Under the pieces are notes generated by a model. That model was not told the DNA's origin, searched no databases, and saw only the letters and a program-made list of their open reading frames with translations. Position numbers and translations under genes: made by a program. A stretch of 64,000 nucleotides of DNA from Christensenellaceae bacterium (GTDB taxonomy: Bacteria; Bacillota; Clostridia; Christensenellales; Borkfalkiaceae), in NCBI GenBank assembly GCA_948890655.1, contig CAQTYU010000004.1:62001-126000 (forward strand). Reading direction: 5' to 3'. Below, one piece after another: positions 33,411 to 41,199 of the stretch. Numbering within the stretch: the first letter of the stretch is position 1; each line of letters opens with the position of its first letter.

Positions 33411-33492
33411 TTTTTTGCAAAAATTTATTGAGAGCGGACGGCAAGGAATAACGTACGGAGAATGGAACGACAACGGGCGTTTGCTTAGTTAA
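33400..33492 (+). pseudogene. Possible C-terminal gene remnant
   Basis: A short open frame with no start codon ends in TAA at 33490-33492. Its last residues, FIESGRQGITYGEWNDNGRL, look protein-like, not like random AT-rich intergenic translation. The family is not recognised. It may be the tail of a lost gene carried with the acetyltransferase. Confidence 0.25.
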
Positions 33493-33524
33493 TGATAAAG
33501 TTCGTTTAAATGTAAATAATGCCA

Positions 33525-33552
33525 TTGTTGCATCTTAAAATAAAAATATAAT
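33525..33552 (+). promoter_or_regulatory. Promoter of the small ferredoxin gene
   Basis: TTGTTG at 33525-33530, a 16-base spacer and TATAAT at 33547-33552, close upstream of the start at 33576. Confidence 0.55.
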
Positions 33553-33575
33553 ATTTTAAACAATAGGAGTTGCGT

Positions 33576-33770
33576 ATGAGCAAAAAACTTGTAATCAATA
33601 ACGATAACTGTCCTAAAAATCACGCATGTCCCGCGGTAAAAATCTGTCCCGTAGGCGCGCTGTCGCAAAACGGTTTCAACGCCCCCGTAATTGATTACGG
33701 GAAGTGTATAGCTTGCGGCAAGTGTTCAAATTTTTGCCCTAAAAAGGCATTGGTTTTAAAATTAAATTAA
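33576..33770 (+). CDS. Small 4Fe-4S ferredoxin-like protein
   Basis: 64 residues from the ATG at 33576 (TAGGAG upstream; a TTG two codons earlier is rejected). The second half has a canonical cluster motif CIACGKCSNFCP. The first half is atypical: CPKNHACPAVKICP has Cys spaced by five residues on both sides where a normal ferredoxin has CxxCxxC. This pattern, with a following VGALSQNGF, is seen in a group of small anaerobe 4Fe-4S proteins of unknown role. It is probably a soluble electron carrier or a regulatory cluster protein. Its own promoter and terminator flank it. Confidence 0.85.
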   Translation: MSKKLVINNDNCPKNHACPAVKICPVGALSQNGFNAPVIDYGKCIACGKCSNFCPKKALVLKLN

Positions 33771-33809
33771 AAATATGCGGGGAATCGAATTTCGGTTCCC
33801 CGCATATTT
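33771..33809. terminator. Bidirectional terminator between ferredoxin and cupin genes
   Basis: AAATATGCGGGGAA (33771-33784) pairs with TTCCCCGCATATTT (33796-33809) between convergent genes. Confidence 0.85.
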
Positions 33810-33846
33810 CCATTCTGCCGAATTGAGCACGCTAAGATTTTAAGAC

Positions 33847-34197
33847 TTAAACTATGGCGTCGCTCATCGTGTATCCGCCGAGCGAATTTGCTTTAACCTG
33901 AATACATATATATTTTAATGCTTTTTCAGTCGAAGCGAAGAACCGTCTTCTTGCAGACGCCGATACGCGCAACCAATCGCCAGCTTTTAAAGCAACGTTT
34001 TCACCGTCTATCTCGGCGTAGCCTTCGCCTTCAAGAACGGCATAAATTTCTTCGTTTTCCTTGTGTGAATGAACGAACGGCACGCTTGCGCCCGCGGGCA
34101 AGGCGTTAACGCTTACTTCCGCTCCCGTAAGGTTTAGTAGATCGTGAAGCTCGGTTCTTGCCTCTCCAGCAACGCTGATTTTATTAAAATTGTTCAT
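33847..34197 (-). CDS. Cupin-domain protein
   Basis: 116 residues forming a single cupin barrel. Motif 1 is HSHKENEEIYAVLEGEGYAEI (metal-binding His-x-His and Glu, about residues 43-53) with GDWLRV as the later loop; the second motif is weak (RRRFFASTEKALKYICI), lacking the usual His. No enzyme activity can be assigned. It is divergent from an HxlR regulator, with back-to-back promoters in the 170 bases between, which suggests control by that regulator. GGAGGA precedes the start. Confidence 0.88.
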   Translation of the reverse strand: MNNFNKISVAGEARTELHDLLNLTGAEVSVNALPAGASVPFVHSHKENEEIYAVLEGEGYAEIDGENVALKAGDWLRVSASARRRFFASTEKALKYICIQVKANSLGGYTMSDAIV

Positions 34198-34230
34198 AAA
34201 TAAATCCTCCGAAATTTAATTTATACCCAA

Positions 34231-34259
34231 AGTATAGCAAAGCAAATAAACCGTTGCAA
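34231..34259 (-). promoter_or_regulatory. Cupin gene promoter
   Basis: On the minus strand TTGCAA (34254-34259), a 17-base spacer and TATACT (34231-34236). Confidence 0.7.
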
Positions 34260-34318
34260 GACCGTTACTTTTTTATTATTTGATAATAGATTTGTAACTT
34301 TGTTTATTTTTTGAACTA

Positions 34319-34347
34319 TTGACACGGCATTTTATTTGTGGTATGCT
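34319..34347 (+). promoter_or_regulatory. HxlR gene promoter
   Basis: Consensus TTGACA at 34319-34324, a 17-base spacer, TATGCT at 34342-34347, 20 bases before the start at 34368. Confidence 0.75.
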
Positions 34348-34367
34348 GAAATAAAGAGAGGTGGAGT

Positions 34368-34694
34368 ATGCTGACGAGAGAAGAATTACCCGAATGCCCC
34401 GTTGCAACCACGGTGCAGCTTATCGGCAACAAATGGAAGCTTCTTATAATACGCAATTTAAATTTTAACGATAAGCAACGGTTCACCGATTTTTTAAAGT
34501 CGATTTCAGGGATAAGTAAAAAAGTTTTAACCGACGACTTGCGCGCGTTGGAGGACAACGGACTCATTGAAAGAAAAGTCTTTGCCGAGGTCCCGCCGCG
34601 GGTTGAGTATTCGCTGACGGCTCTCGGAAAAACCTTAAAGCCCATTTTGGATGCAATGTCCGTCTGGGGAACCGATTATAAAAACAGTCTATAA
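34368..34694 (+). CDS. HxlR-family transcriptional regulator
   Basis: 108-residue winged-helix regulator. The family pattern is clear: a Cys near the N terminus (PECPVATTVQLIGNKWKLLI), RFTDFLKSISGISKKVLTDD as the recognition region, and PRVEYSLTALGKTLKPIL as the wing. In HypR/YodB-type members the N-terminal Cys senses electrophiles or disulfide stress; here Cys10 is in that position. The likely target is the divergent cupin gene. AGGTGGAG precedes the start. Confidence 0.92.
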   Translation: MLTREELPECPVATTVQLIGNKWKLLIIRNLNFNDKQRFTDFLKSISGISKKVLTDDLRALEDNGLIERKVFAEVPPRVEYSLTALGKTLKPILDAMSVWGTDYKNSL

Positions 34695-34711
34695 TTTAAG
34701 GGGACAAAACG

Positions 34712-35836
34712 GTGGGAACTAAAAGTAAAGCTTTTTCCGCAATATGTATGGTAACGTGCGCACTGTTTCTTGTGTGCGCGTGTGACAATCAAGTAAACCT
34801 TGAATGGAATCTTATAAATGTTGGCGCGGACGTAAGATGCCATACTGCGGAGCAACGCAATTATTTAGACGGCGATTATACGAAAATAAGTGCAAAGGGC
34901 ACGGAAGAATTAAGCCGCCCGCAAGCCGTAACTTTCTCGTGGTCGGCGGAAAATAACGGCGCTGCGGCTTTGACGGAAAACTATACGTTGGAGCTATCCC
35001 TTACTGAAGACTTTTCCGAAAGCGTGAAGTATGAAACCGACGAAACGCAAATAGACGTTTACAATCTCTTGTTGGGCTCGCTGTATTTCTGGCGGGTTAC
35101 CGCGGATTTGGAGGGCGGGCAGAAGAGTACTTCTTCGGTTTCGCTGTTCACCACGTCGGCGGCTGCGCCCCGCAACTTATATGTCGACGGAATAACCAAC
35201 GCCCGCGACTTGGGCGGTTGGGAAACGGTAGGCGGCGGCAAGGTAAAACAGGGTATGATTTACCGTTGCGGCAGACTCAACGAAAGCAAGCGCACGGACG
35301 TTAATATCGAAATAACCGATAAAGGTATAAAGGAAATGAAAGACGTACTCGGCGTAAAGACCGAGATTGATTTGCGTCTTAAAGAAAATAACGAAACGGG
35401 CGGAATAACTTCAAGTCCCCTTGGCGACGACGTAAAATACGTTAATATTCCGATGGAGGGGGCTATGGGCAGCAACTGCCTGACCGATACTAAATTTCAT
35501 CCGTCTATCAAACGGTTTTTTACACTGCTTGCCGACGAAAGCAATTATCCGCTTGCGTTCCACTGTGACATAGGCACGGACAGAACGGGTTTCTTCGCGT
35601 TTCTTATAAACGGCTTGTCGGGAGTGGCGGAAGAGGACTTGTATCGCGACTATCTGTTTTCCAACTTCGGCAATATAGGCGGGCCGAGAAGCCTTACCAA
35701 TATAAAACCCTACGTTGACACGATAAAGAAAAGTCAAGGCGCCACTTTAAGCGAGAAAATCGAATATTGTCTTATACATACCGTCGGCGTACAGAAGTCT
35801 GAAATCGACGCTTTGCGCGCAATAATGACGGCGTAA
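34712..35836 (+). CDS. Lipoprotein tyrosine phosphatase (Y_phosphatase3-like)
   Basis: 374 residues from a GTG at 34712 with AAGGGGA upstream. The signal ends in LFLVCAC, predicting a lipid-anchored extracytoplasmic protein. Residues about 60-150 form an FN3-like sandwich (PQAVTFSWSAENN and LGSLYFWRVTADLEGG). The catalytic domain begins with the family mark ITNARDLGGWETV and has the P-loop HCDIGTDRTG (Cys-x5-Arg) near residue 290. Relatives dephosphorylate tyrosine, or phosphoinositides in pathogens; the target here is unknown. It starts 17 bases after the HxlR gene and may be cotranscribed with it. Confidence 0.87.
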   Translation: MGTKSKAFSAICMVTCALFLVCACDNQVNLEWNLINVGADVRCHTAEQRNYLDGDYTKISAKGTEELSRPQAVTFSWSAENNGAAALTENYTLELSLTEDFSESVKYETDETQIDVYNLLLGSLYFWRVTADLEGGQKSTSSVSLFTTSAAAPRNLYVDGITNARDLGGWETVGGGKVKQGMIYRCGRLNESKRTDVNIEITDKGIKEMKDVLGVKTEIDLRLKENNETGGITSSPLGDDVKYVNIPMEGAMGSNCLTDTKFHPSIKRFFTLLADESNYPLAFHCDIGTDRTGFFAFLINGLSGVAEEDLYRDYLFSNFGNIGGPRSLTNIKPYVDTIKKSQGATLSEKIEYCLIHTVGVQKSEIDALRAIMTA

Positions 35837-35862
35837 AACCAATAATTATTATATAATAGAGT

Positions 35863-35895
35863 AAAAAGCGTCCCTCGCAAGAGGGACGCTTTTTT
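35863..35895. terminator. Bidirectional terminator
   Basis: AAAAGCGTCCCTC (35864-35876) and GAGGGACGCTTTT (35881-35893) close a four-base loop, with A and T runs on the two sides. It serves both the phosphatase and the minus-strand CotH gene. Confidence 0.9.
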
Positions 35896-35903
35896 GTTTT
35901 GTA

Positions 35904-37865
35904 TTAAGCCCATTCTTTATCAAGCCAAGCTATGCGGTCGGCAAACCATTTTCTAAGAAGCTTGCTGTCGTTTACCCAGTCGTTTTCGGCGGCTGACTGC
36001 GTTTTCTTGTTCCATTTTGCATAATTCTTGCCCATTGCAGCTCTGTTTGTTGCGTAAACTTCTTCGTTCATTCTTTCGTTCAAAAACGCCGTTATCTTGG
36101 GAGAAAGCAACTTCCAACGCGCTTTTACCGCGCTCTTGAAAGCGGGGACTTCATTGTAAAGCGTTATATAAAGCTCGCTTGCCGTGTGCGCAGATTCCGT
36201 CTGAACGGAACCCGCTACGTAAATTCCCTCGGGGCTGCCGTCTCCGCGCGATACGTTCGTAGTTGCGTCGAAGTCCCAAGGAGGACCGGCATACAGTTTG
36301 CCGTCAGGCTTTTTATAGAGGAAGAAGGAACTGTATCCGGTATCAGAATTCTTAAAGAGCTCGTGCAGGATATACATATCCACAAACGAATTTGCGTCGG
36401 CAAGCTCCTTAAACGTGTTGTAATCCTTTGAAAGCGCCGCGTTGTACACGCGCGTCACGTAATTTTTAATATACGCAACCTGTTGCTGGTATTCCGCCTT
36501 GCTTATGCCGTCTTCCAAATAGTCCTCGGGGTCGGGAGATTTAACTGTGAAGGGATATTTAAGTCCTGCGACTCTGAAATAATTTATGCCTTCTTCAAAA
36601 GAGGTTTCGCCTTTGTCTGCATTCGGCTGGTCGCCGTAAGCGTCGTACTCGACGAGGAAACCGTTATGCTCGGGCGCAGTGGTATATTCTGAGTCAATAT
36701 CGACTCTGCCTTTTCCTACGCGCACGTGTTCGCACAAAAGATATACGCCGCGGTACTCGCCGTTCACGTATAAATCCAACCAACGCGCGGTGGTGGAGTA
36801 TTCGATATCTGTGAACACTTCGCTTGCCATATTATAAGCAAGATAATTGTGGTACATAGTGTTATCGTTAAAGTTCGAGCATGCTATTAACACCCAATGT
36901 TTGTTGGCAGTCCTCCCGAAAAGCGACTGTTTTTTATCGAACTTAATCTTATAACCTCTTTTGCCTATGGGATCAGCCGAAAAATCAATGTCCGTCCAGG
37001 AACCGTTTCCGCGTCCCCTGAATTCCGCAACTACCGAATTTAAAAGATAATCGTCCTCGGTGTTGGTAACGGTAACGGTGCTGGGCACGTAATCTTTGCG
37101 GTTTACCGAACTTAACGGAACGTTGTCTAAATCAATAAATATTGCGGGCAGGTTAGTAAGCTTTTCCCATACCGCAGTTAAAGTCGCGTCCTTGTCGGGC
37201 ATAACCTTAAAATCGAACTTTTGTCCGTTGAGCTTCCAATAATTCAGGTAATAACCCTGCCTGTGTACGACGGGCGGGGTAATGGCTCCGCCTGCAACTT
37301 CTACGAGCGGCTCAACTGTTATACCGTTTACGCCCGTGCTGAAAGTTAAAGTTATTGCTTTCGCCCAGCTTGCCGTAAGGGTAAGGTCTTTATCGGGCAT
37401 TACTGTGGAGGTAAAGGGTGCGCCGTTATCCGTCCAGCCCGTAAATTTATAGTGCGGGCGCGATACCGTTTCCGGCAAATCCAAAGCGTCGCCCGCCGCG
37501 TAAGTCGCGCTTTGGACTGTTTCGGCGTCGGCTGCCGTCACGAATGTCAATGAGTACAGCTTGCTCCATTTTGCGGTAAGCGTCGTATCGTTTTCGGGCA
37601 TAACGTCAAAAACGAACTCTTGCCCGTTCGCCTCCCAGTACTCAAAGCGGTAGCCTTCGCGCACAGGGTCTGCGGGGGGGTAAATCTTGCTTCCCGCCTT
37701 TGCGGTTACAGGATTAACCGTCAATCCGTCAATGCCCGTCACGTAGGTTATCGTCACATTGCCGTTTCCGCCGCTGTTATCGCAAGCGGACATTAAGGGC
37801 GCGCAAGCCAAAACGAACGCAAGCACTACCGCCAATAAAGCGGTTTTAAGCCTTGTACATTTCAT
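35904..37865 (-). CDS. Lipoprotein with InlB-type repeats and a CotH kinase domain
   Basis: 653 residues. The signal peptide ends in PLMSAC. Three repeats of about 65 residues follow (VREGYRFEYWEANGQEF, PHYKFTGWTDNGAPF, HRQGYYLNYWKLNGQKF, each ending MP(E/D)xDxTLTAxW), the InlB B-repeat/Listeria-Bacteroides pattern. From about residue 240 comes a CotH domain (FRGRGNGSWTDIDF, YKIKFDKKQSLFGRTANKHW, LYVNGEYRGVYLLCEHVRVG, GFLVEYDAYGD, and PPWDFDATTNVSRGD, the metal/ATP site). CotH proteins are secreted-type protein kinases known from spore coats; this one is surface-anchored. ATCTCC on the plus strand (GGAGAT on the minus) provides the ribosome binding site. Confidence 0.88.
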   Translation of the reverse strand: MKCTRLKTALLAVVLAFVLACAPLMSACDNSGGNGNVTITYVTGIDGLTVNPVTAKAGSKIYPPADPVREGYRFEYWEANGQEFVFDVMPENDTTLTAKWSKLYSLTFVTAADAETVQSATYAAGDALDLPETVSRPHYKFTGWTDNGAPFTSTVMPDKDLTLTASWAKAITLTFSTGVNGITVEPLVEVAGGAITPPVVHRQGYYLNYWKLNGQKFDFKVMPDKDATLTAVWEKLTNLPAIFIDLDNVPLSSVNRKDYVPSTVTVTNTEDDYLLNSVVAEFRGRGNGSWTDIDFSADPIGKRGYKIKFDKKQSLFGRTANKHWVLIACSNFNDNTMYHNYLAYNMASEVFTDIEYSTTARWLDLYVNGEYRGVYLLCEHVRVGKGRVDIDSEYTTAPEHNGFLVEYDAYGDQPNADKGETSFEEGINYFRVAGLKYPFTVKSPDPEDYLEDGISKAEYQQQVAYIKNYVTRVYNAALSKDYNTFKELADANSFVDMYILHELFKNSDTGYSSFFLYKKPDGKLYAGPPWDFDATTNVSRGDGSPEGIYVAGSVQTESAHTASELYITLYNEVPAFKSAVKARWKLLSPKITAFLNERMNEEVYATNRAAMGKNYAKWNKKTQSAAENDWVNDSKLLRKWFADRIAWLDKEWA

Positions 37866-38033
37866 TATCGTTATCTCCTTAATTTAGAGTAGTCTATAAT
37901 TATAGTATCATTAAAACTTTTGCAAAGTCAATAAAGTTGTTAAAATTATTAAAATATTTTTAATTAGTAACATAAAATACCAGTGTAAATATGTTACAAT
38001 GCATCACGTTTAGAAAATATTTATCAATTTTTA

Positions 38034-38062
38034 TTGACAAAGCTTGATAAAAGTGAGATAAT
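38034..38062 (+). promoter_or_regulatory. Promoter of the MoxR operon
   Basis: Consensus TTGACA at 38034-38039, a 17-base spacer, GATAAT at 38057-38062. The leader to the first gene is about 90 bases. Confidence 0.7.
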
Positions 38063-38088
38063 ATATAAGGTTAACTATATATTATCAA

Positions 38089-38132
38089 AAAAGGGATATC
38101 CCTTTTGCGTTTGCAAACAAACGCAAATATTT
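38089..38132 (+). promoter_or_regulatory. Tandem hairpins in the MoxR operon leader (possible attenuator)
   Basis: AAAAGGGATATCCCTTTT (38089-38106) is a perfect palindrome. Its last bases overlap TTTGCGTTTG (38104-38113), which pairs with CAAACGCAAA (38118-38127) and is followed by TATTTTTAA. The second hairpin has terminator form but lies between the promoter and the first gene. Confidence 0.5.
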
Positions 38133-38160
38133 TTAATGGTTACTTAAGGGGGCAAATCAG

Positions 38161-39708
38161 GTGAAAAAGTTCATACATGTGCTTGCGTCTATAATGATAT
38201 GTATAACAGCGTGTCTTTGCGGCGCGTGTAGCGAAGGCGAAGAAGAAACGAAGCCGCTTATTACGCAGAACACGCAAACTTTTATCAATATCGTAGCGCA
38301 GATACAGGAACCCGTCACCGTCGATTCCGGCTATAAAATAGAAGCGGCGCTACTTGTTTACGACTATCTGAACGCCGATGAGAAAGGCAACGCCGAGGTT
38401 GCTGCATCCAAGACCCGTCTTGACGGACTTAAATCCAAGTACGACGTGGTAAAAGCCGAAGCAGACAAACAAGCGGAAATCGCGCGTGAAGAAAAACTTG
38501 TTACGAATTTTATAAACGCAGTAAACGAACTGCCGGTTAAACTTAAAACCGAGGACAGGGAAGCTATCGACGGTTTGTTTGAAAAGTACGTTCAGCTTAA
38601 AGACGAAAGCAAACAGAAAACCGAAGTTATCGACGCTTACCTAAAGCTTAAGGAAGCCGATGCTAAGGTTGCGGAGCTTGAAGAAGCCGCGCGACTTGAA
38701 CTGATTAAAGAAACTGCCGAAAAATTCATAAGCGCAGTGAAAGAAATAGAGGAAGTGACTCTTGAAACCGGCACGGTTTTAGAAAATCTGCTTTACGATT
38801 ACGAAGATTTTGACGAGGACGTAAAGGCGTACGAGGGCGTTGCCGCCGCTAAATCTAAGCTTGACGATATGTATGCCGAGTATTCGGTTATGCGCGACGA
38901 GGAAGACGTAAAGAATTTCAAAGCGCTCGTTGAAGCGCTCACTCCTATAGAGGAAAAAGTTACGCTCGAAAACGAATCCGCCGTCACGAAAGCGGAGTCC
39001 GCTTATAAGTATATGTCCGACAACGCAAAGAACGCTGAAGGAGTTGCCGAAGCGTACGCGATTTTGCAGCAAGCAAGGGAAAAATTCGACGCGCTGTTCG
39101 CCGTGGCGGAAGCTGAAAGAGTGCAGCAATTTATCGCGGCGGCAAATCAAGTGGGTACGGATATCGAAAACGTGGATATCTCGTGGTTCGACGTTCTCGA
39201 TGCGGCAAGCAGAGCATATAACGCGCTTGCGTGGGATTCCCACGACCTTCCCGAGGTTAAGGAAGCATTTACCCGTTGGAACGCCGCGCAGACCGTCTTT
39301 GACAAAAAGGGATATAAACAAATACCCATATCGGACCCCAACGTTATTTTCTCCGGACATACGGTTGACGCGCTCATCGTTCTTCAGAACGAACGCAATA
39401 TGATTAATCCCGTACTTGAATTTTATAACGCCGACAGTCTTAGCGAAATTGCGGATAAAGTTACGCTTTGGCTCAACGTTTATATAGACGGAGAGTACGC
39501 GGGGCGCGGAGAGTTGTCGGTAACGCTGCTCGGTCACGAAATAGCCGCGAGTCACGTTCAAGGCGTTTTAAGACAGGTCGCGGCAGATAATGATAGAGTG
39601 GTAAGCGGCGGTACGTTCGGTTTCTCGTTCAATTTCGAGGATAATAAAAACGAATTTATCCCTTCCGCTAAAACCAAAGTTTCCGCAAGCAAAGCGTATA
39701 CTTTTTAA
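38161..39708 (+). CDS. Helical repeat lipoprotein heading the MoxR operon
   Basis: 515 residues from a GTG at 38161 with AAGGGGG upstream. The signal ends CLCGACSEGEEE, the likely lipidation Cys being residue 23. Residues about 35-385 are almost wholly alpha-helical and acidic, with four loosely repeated units of about 80-90 residues (FINAVNELPVKLKTED, FISAVKEIEEVTLETG, FKALVEALTPIEEKVTL, FIAAANQVGTDIENVD). The last 120 residues are beta-rich (VTLWLNVYIDGEYAGRG). No family is recognised. Position at the head of a MoxR/DUF58/VWA operon suggests it is an extracytoplasmic client or subunit of that complex. Confidence 0.78.
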   Translation: MKKFIHVLASIMICITACLCGACSEGEEETKPLITQNTQTFINIVAQIQEPVTVDSGYKIEAALLVYDYLNADEKGNAEVAASKTRLDGLKSKYDVVKAEADKQAEIAREEKLVTNFINAVNELPVKLKTEDREAIDGLFEKYVQLKDESKQKTEVIDAYLKLKEADAKVAELEEAARLELIKETAEKFISAVKEIEEVTLETGTVLENLLYDYEDFDEDVKAYEGVAAAKSKLDDMYAEYSVMRDEEDVKNFKALVEALTPIEEKVTLENESAVTKAESAYKYMSDNAKNAEGVAEAYAILQQAREKFDALFAVAEAERVQQFIAAANQVGTDIENVDISWFDVLDAASRAYNALAWDSHDLPEVKEAFTRWNAAQTVFDKKGYKQIPISDPNVIFSGHTVDALIVLQNERNMINPVLEFYNADSLSEIADKVTLWLNVYIDGEYAGRGELSVTLLGHEIAASHVQGVLRQVAADNDRVVSGGTFGFSFNFEDNKNEFIPSAKTKVSASKAYTF

Positions 39709-39731
39709 TTGATAAGGAGCAAGAGGACGAA

Positions 39732-41180
39732 ATGGCAAAAATGAAAAAGCGCACTTTAACACGTGAAGAAAAACTTTTAAAGGGCTACCAAAGAAAACTG
39801 ACGTTAGAAGCGATTGTAAAGTCGCTTGTATTAGCGCTCATTGCGGGCTTTATGCTTTGCATACTCGTCAGCATAATATCTTTTGCAACAAAATTTAACG
39901 CGATATGGATAGCGCTTGGCGTATGGGCTGCCGCAACGGTCGGTTTCTCCGTGCTGTTTTATTTTAAGATATTCCGCACCACGCTCGATAAAACGGCTTC
40001 CCGCGTGGACGGAATGGGTCTTGACGAGCGCGTTATAACTATGATTGAGTTCGCCGACAGCGACAACTTGATTGCCCAAATGCAAAGACAGGATACGGCG
40101 GCTATTCTTCAAAGCGTTACGCCCAAAAGAATGAAGTTTGCAAAGACTAAAGTATTCATAATACTTGCTTCGTTTATGGCGGCAATCGCTTGCGCGGCAA
40201 TTTTAATGATGTCTTTTTCCACCGTAAAGGCGGAGGAGTATAAGCGGCAAGAAGCTGAAAAAGAAGCCGCGGCGGGTCAAGCCCCCGAGCTTTCGGAAGA
40301 AGACAAGATAATTAAGCAAATGCTTGAAGATCTCCGCAAGATTATCGCGGACGCAAAAATACAGACTTCTTTGCGCGATAAACTCAACGGTATGGTTGAC
40401 GATTTGGAGGAAAGCCTTAAACCGACTGATACCACGGAAGTTAAAATTGCAAAGATATCTGAAACCGCGCAAAAAATACACAAGATTTTAGAGAACGATA
40501 TTCCCTATCAGTTGCAGCAGCACGACACTACTAAAATGCTTGGCGAAGCGTTGGATTCGGGGGATATTACGAAAATCGAAAAAGCTTTCGAAGATATGTA
40601 TAACTCGATAGCGGTTTTAGCGGGGCAGAAAAAATACGACCAGTTGAAACAGACGGCAGAGGACATCTTGCAGTCGATAGACGATGCGGAAGCGGTGGAC
40701 GAAGAGCTTGCCGAAGCGCTTGAAAAGCTTGCGGAAGCTTTCCTAAAAGCTATACCGCCTCCTCCCGAAGAAGAAGGTGAAGAGCCTAAGTCTGACGCAG
40801 AAGTCAATCAGGAAGTGCAGGACGCTATAAAAGACGCGCTTGACGCCATTAAAGACAATAAGGACGACGTTGACGAGCTAGATAAAGATATTCAGGACAC
40901 GATGGACGACGCGATGACTAATCTCGGTCAGGAAACGGCGCCGCCAAAAGATGAAGAGGACGATAAAAAAGACGAGGATGAGGAAGAAGCTGAGGCGAAT
41001 AAGCCCTCTCATCCTTCCGCCGACGGTGAAATCGTATACGACTCAGTTATCGATGGCAAAACGCCCTATATTGACGTTTACGACGAATATTACAAGAAGG
41101 CGCTTGAGCTTTTGGCAAGCGGAAATCTGACGGACGAAGAACGTCGGATTATAGAAAACTATATAGGTCTTTTAAATTAA
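39732..41180 (+). CDS. Three-helix membrane protein with long acidic coiled-coil tail
   Basis: 482 residues. Hydrophobic helices lie at about residues 30-53, 57-78 and 139-163. The remaining 320 residues are hydrophilic, helical and strongly acidic, with a PPPPEEEGEEP linker near 340 and a Glu/Asp/Lys-rich run near 400-420, ending in a helical module (YKKALELLASGNLTDEERRI). Proteins of this shape, with relatives annotated DUF4175-like, accompany MoxR AAA/VWA operons. The sequence match is too weak for a firm family name. The acidic domain would lie outside the membrane if the N terminus is cytoplasmic. GGAGC lies just upstream. Confidence 0.75.
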   Translation: MAKMKKRTLTREEKLLKGYQRKLTLEAIVKSLVLALIAGFMLCILVSIISFATKFNAIWIALGVWAAATVGFSVLFYFKIFRTTLDKTASRVDGMGLDERVITMIEFADSDNLIAQMQRQDTAAILQSVTPKRMKFAKTKVFIILASFMAAIACAAILMMSFSTVKAEEYKRQEAEKEAAAGQAPELSEEDKIIKQMLEDLRKIIADAKIQTSLRDKLNGMVDDLEESLKPTDTTEVKIAKISETAQKIHKILENDIPYQLQQHDTTKMLGEALDSGDITKIEKAFEDMYNSIAVLAGQKKYDQLKQTAEDILQSIDDAEAVDEELAEALEKLAEAFLKAIPPPPEEEGEEPKSDAEVNQEVQDAIKDALDAIKDNKDDVDELDKDIQDTMDDAMTNLGQETAPPKDEEDDKKDEDEEEAEANKPSHPSADGEIVYDSVIDGKTPYIDVYDEYYKKALELLASGNLTDEERRIIENYIGLLN

Positions 41181-41199
41181 TTAACAGAGGGAGATAAAA

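Noticed and set aside
38779..39561. 260-codon minus-strand frame inside the helical lipoprotein gene
   Set aside because: Complementary to a well-supported gene; low-complexity basic translation and no ribosome binding site.
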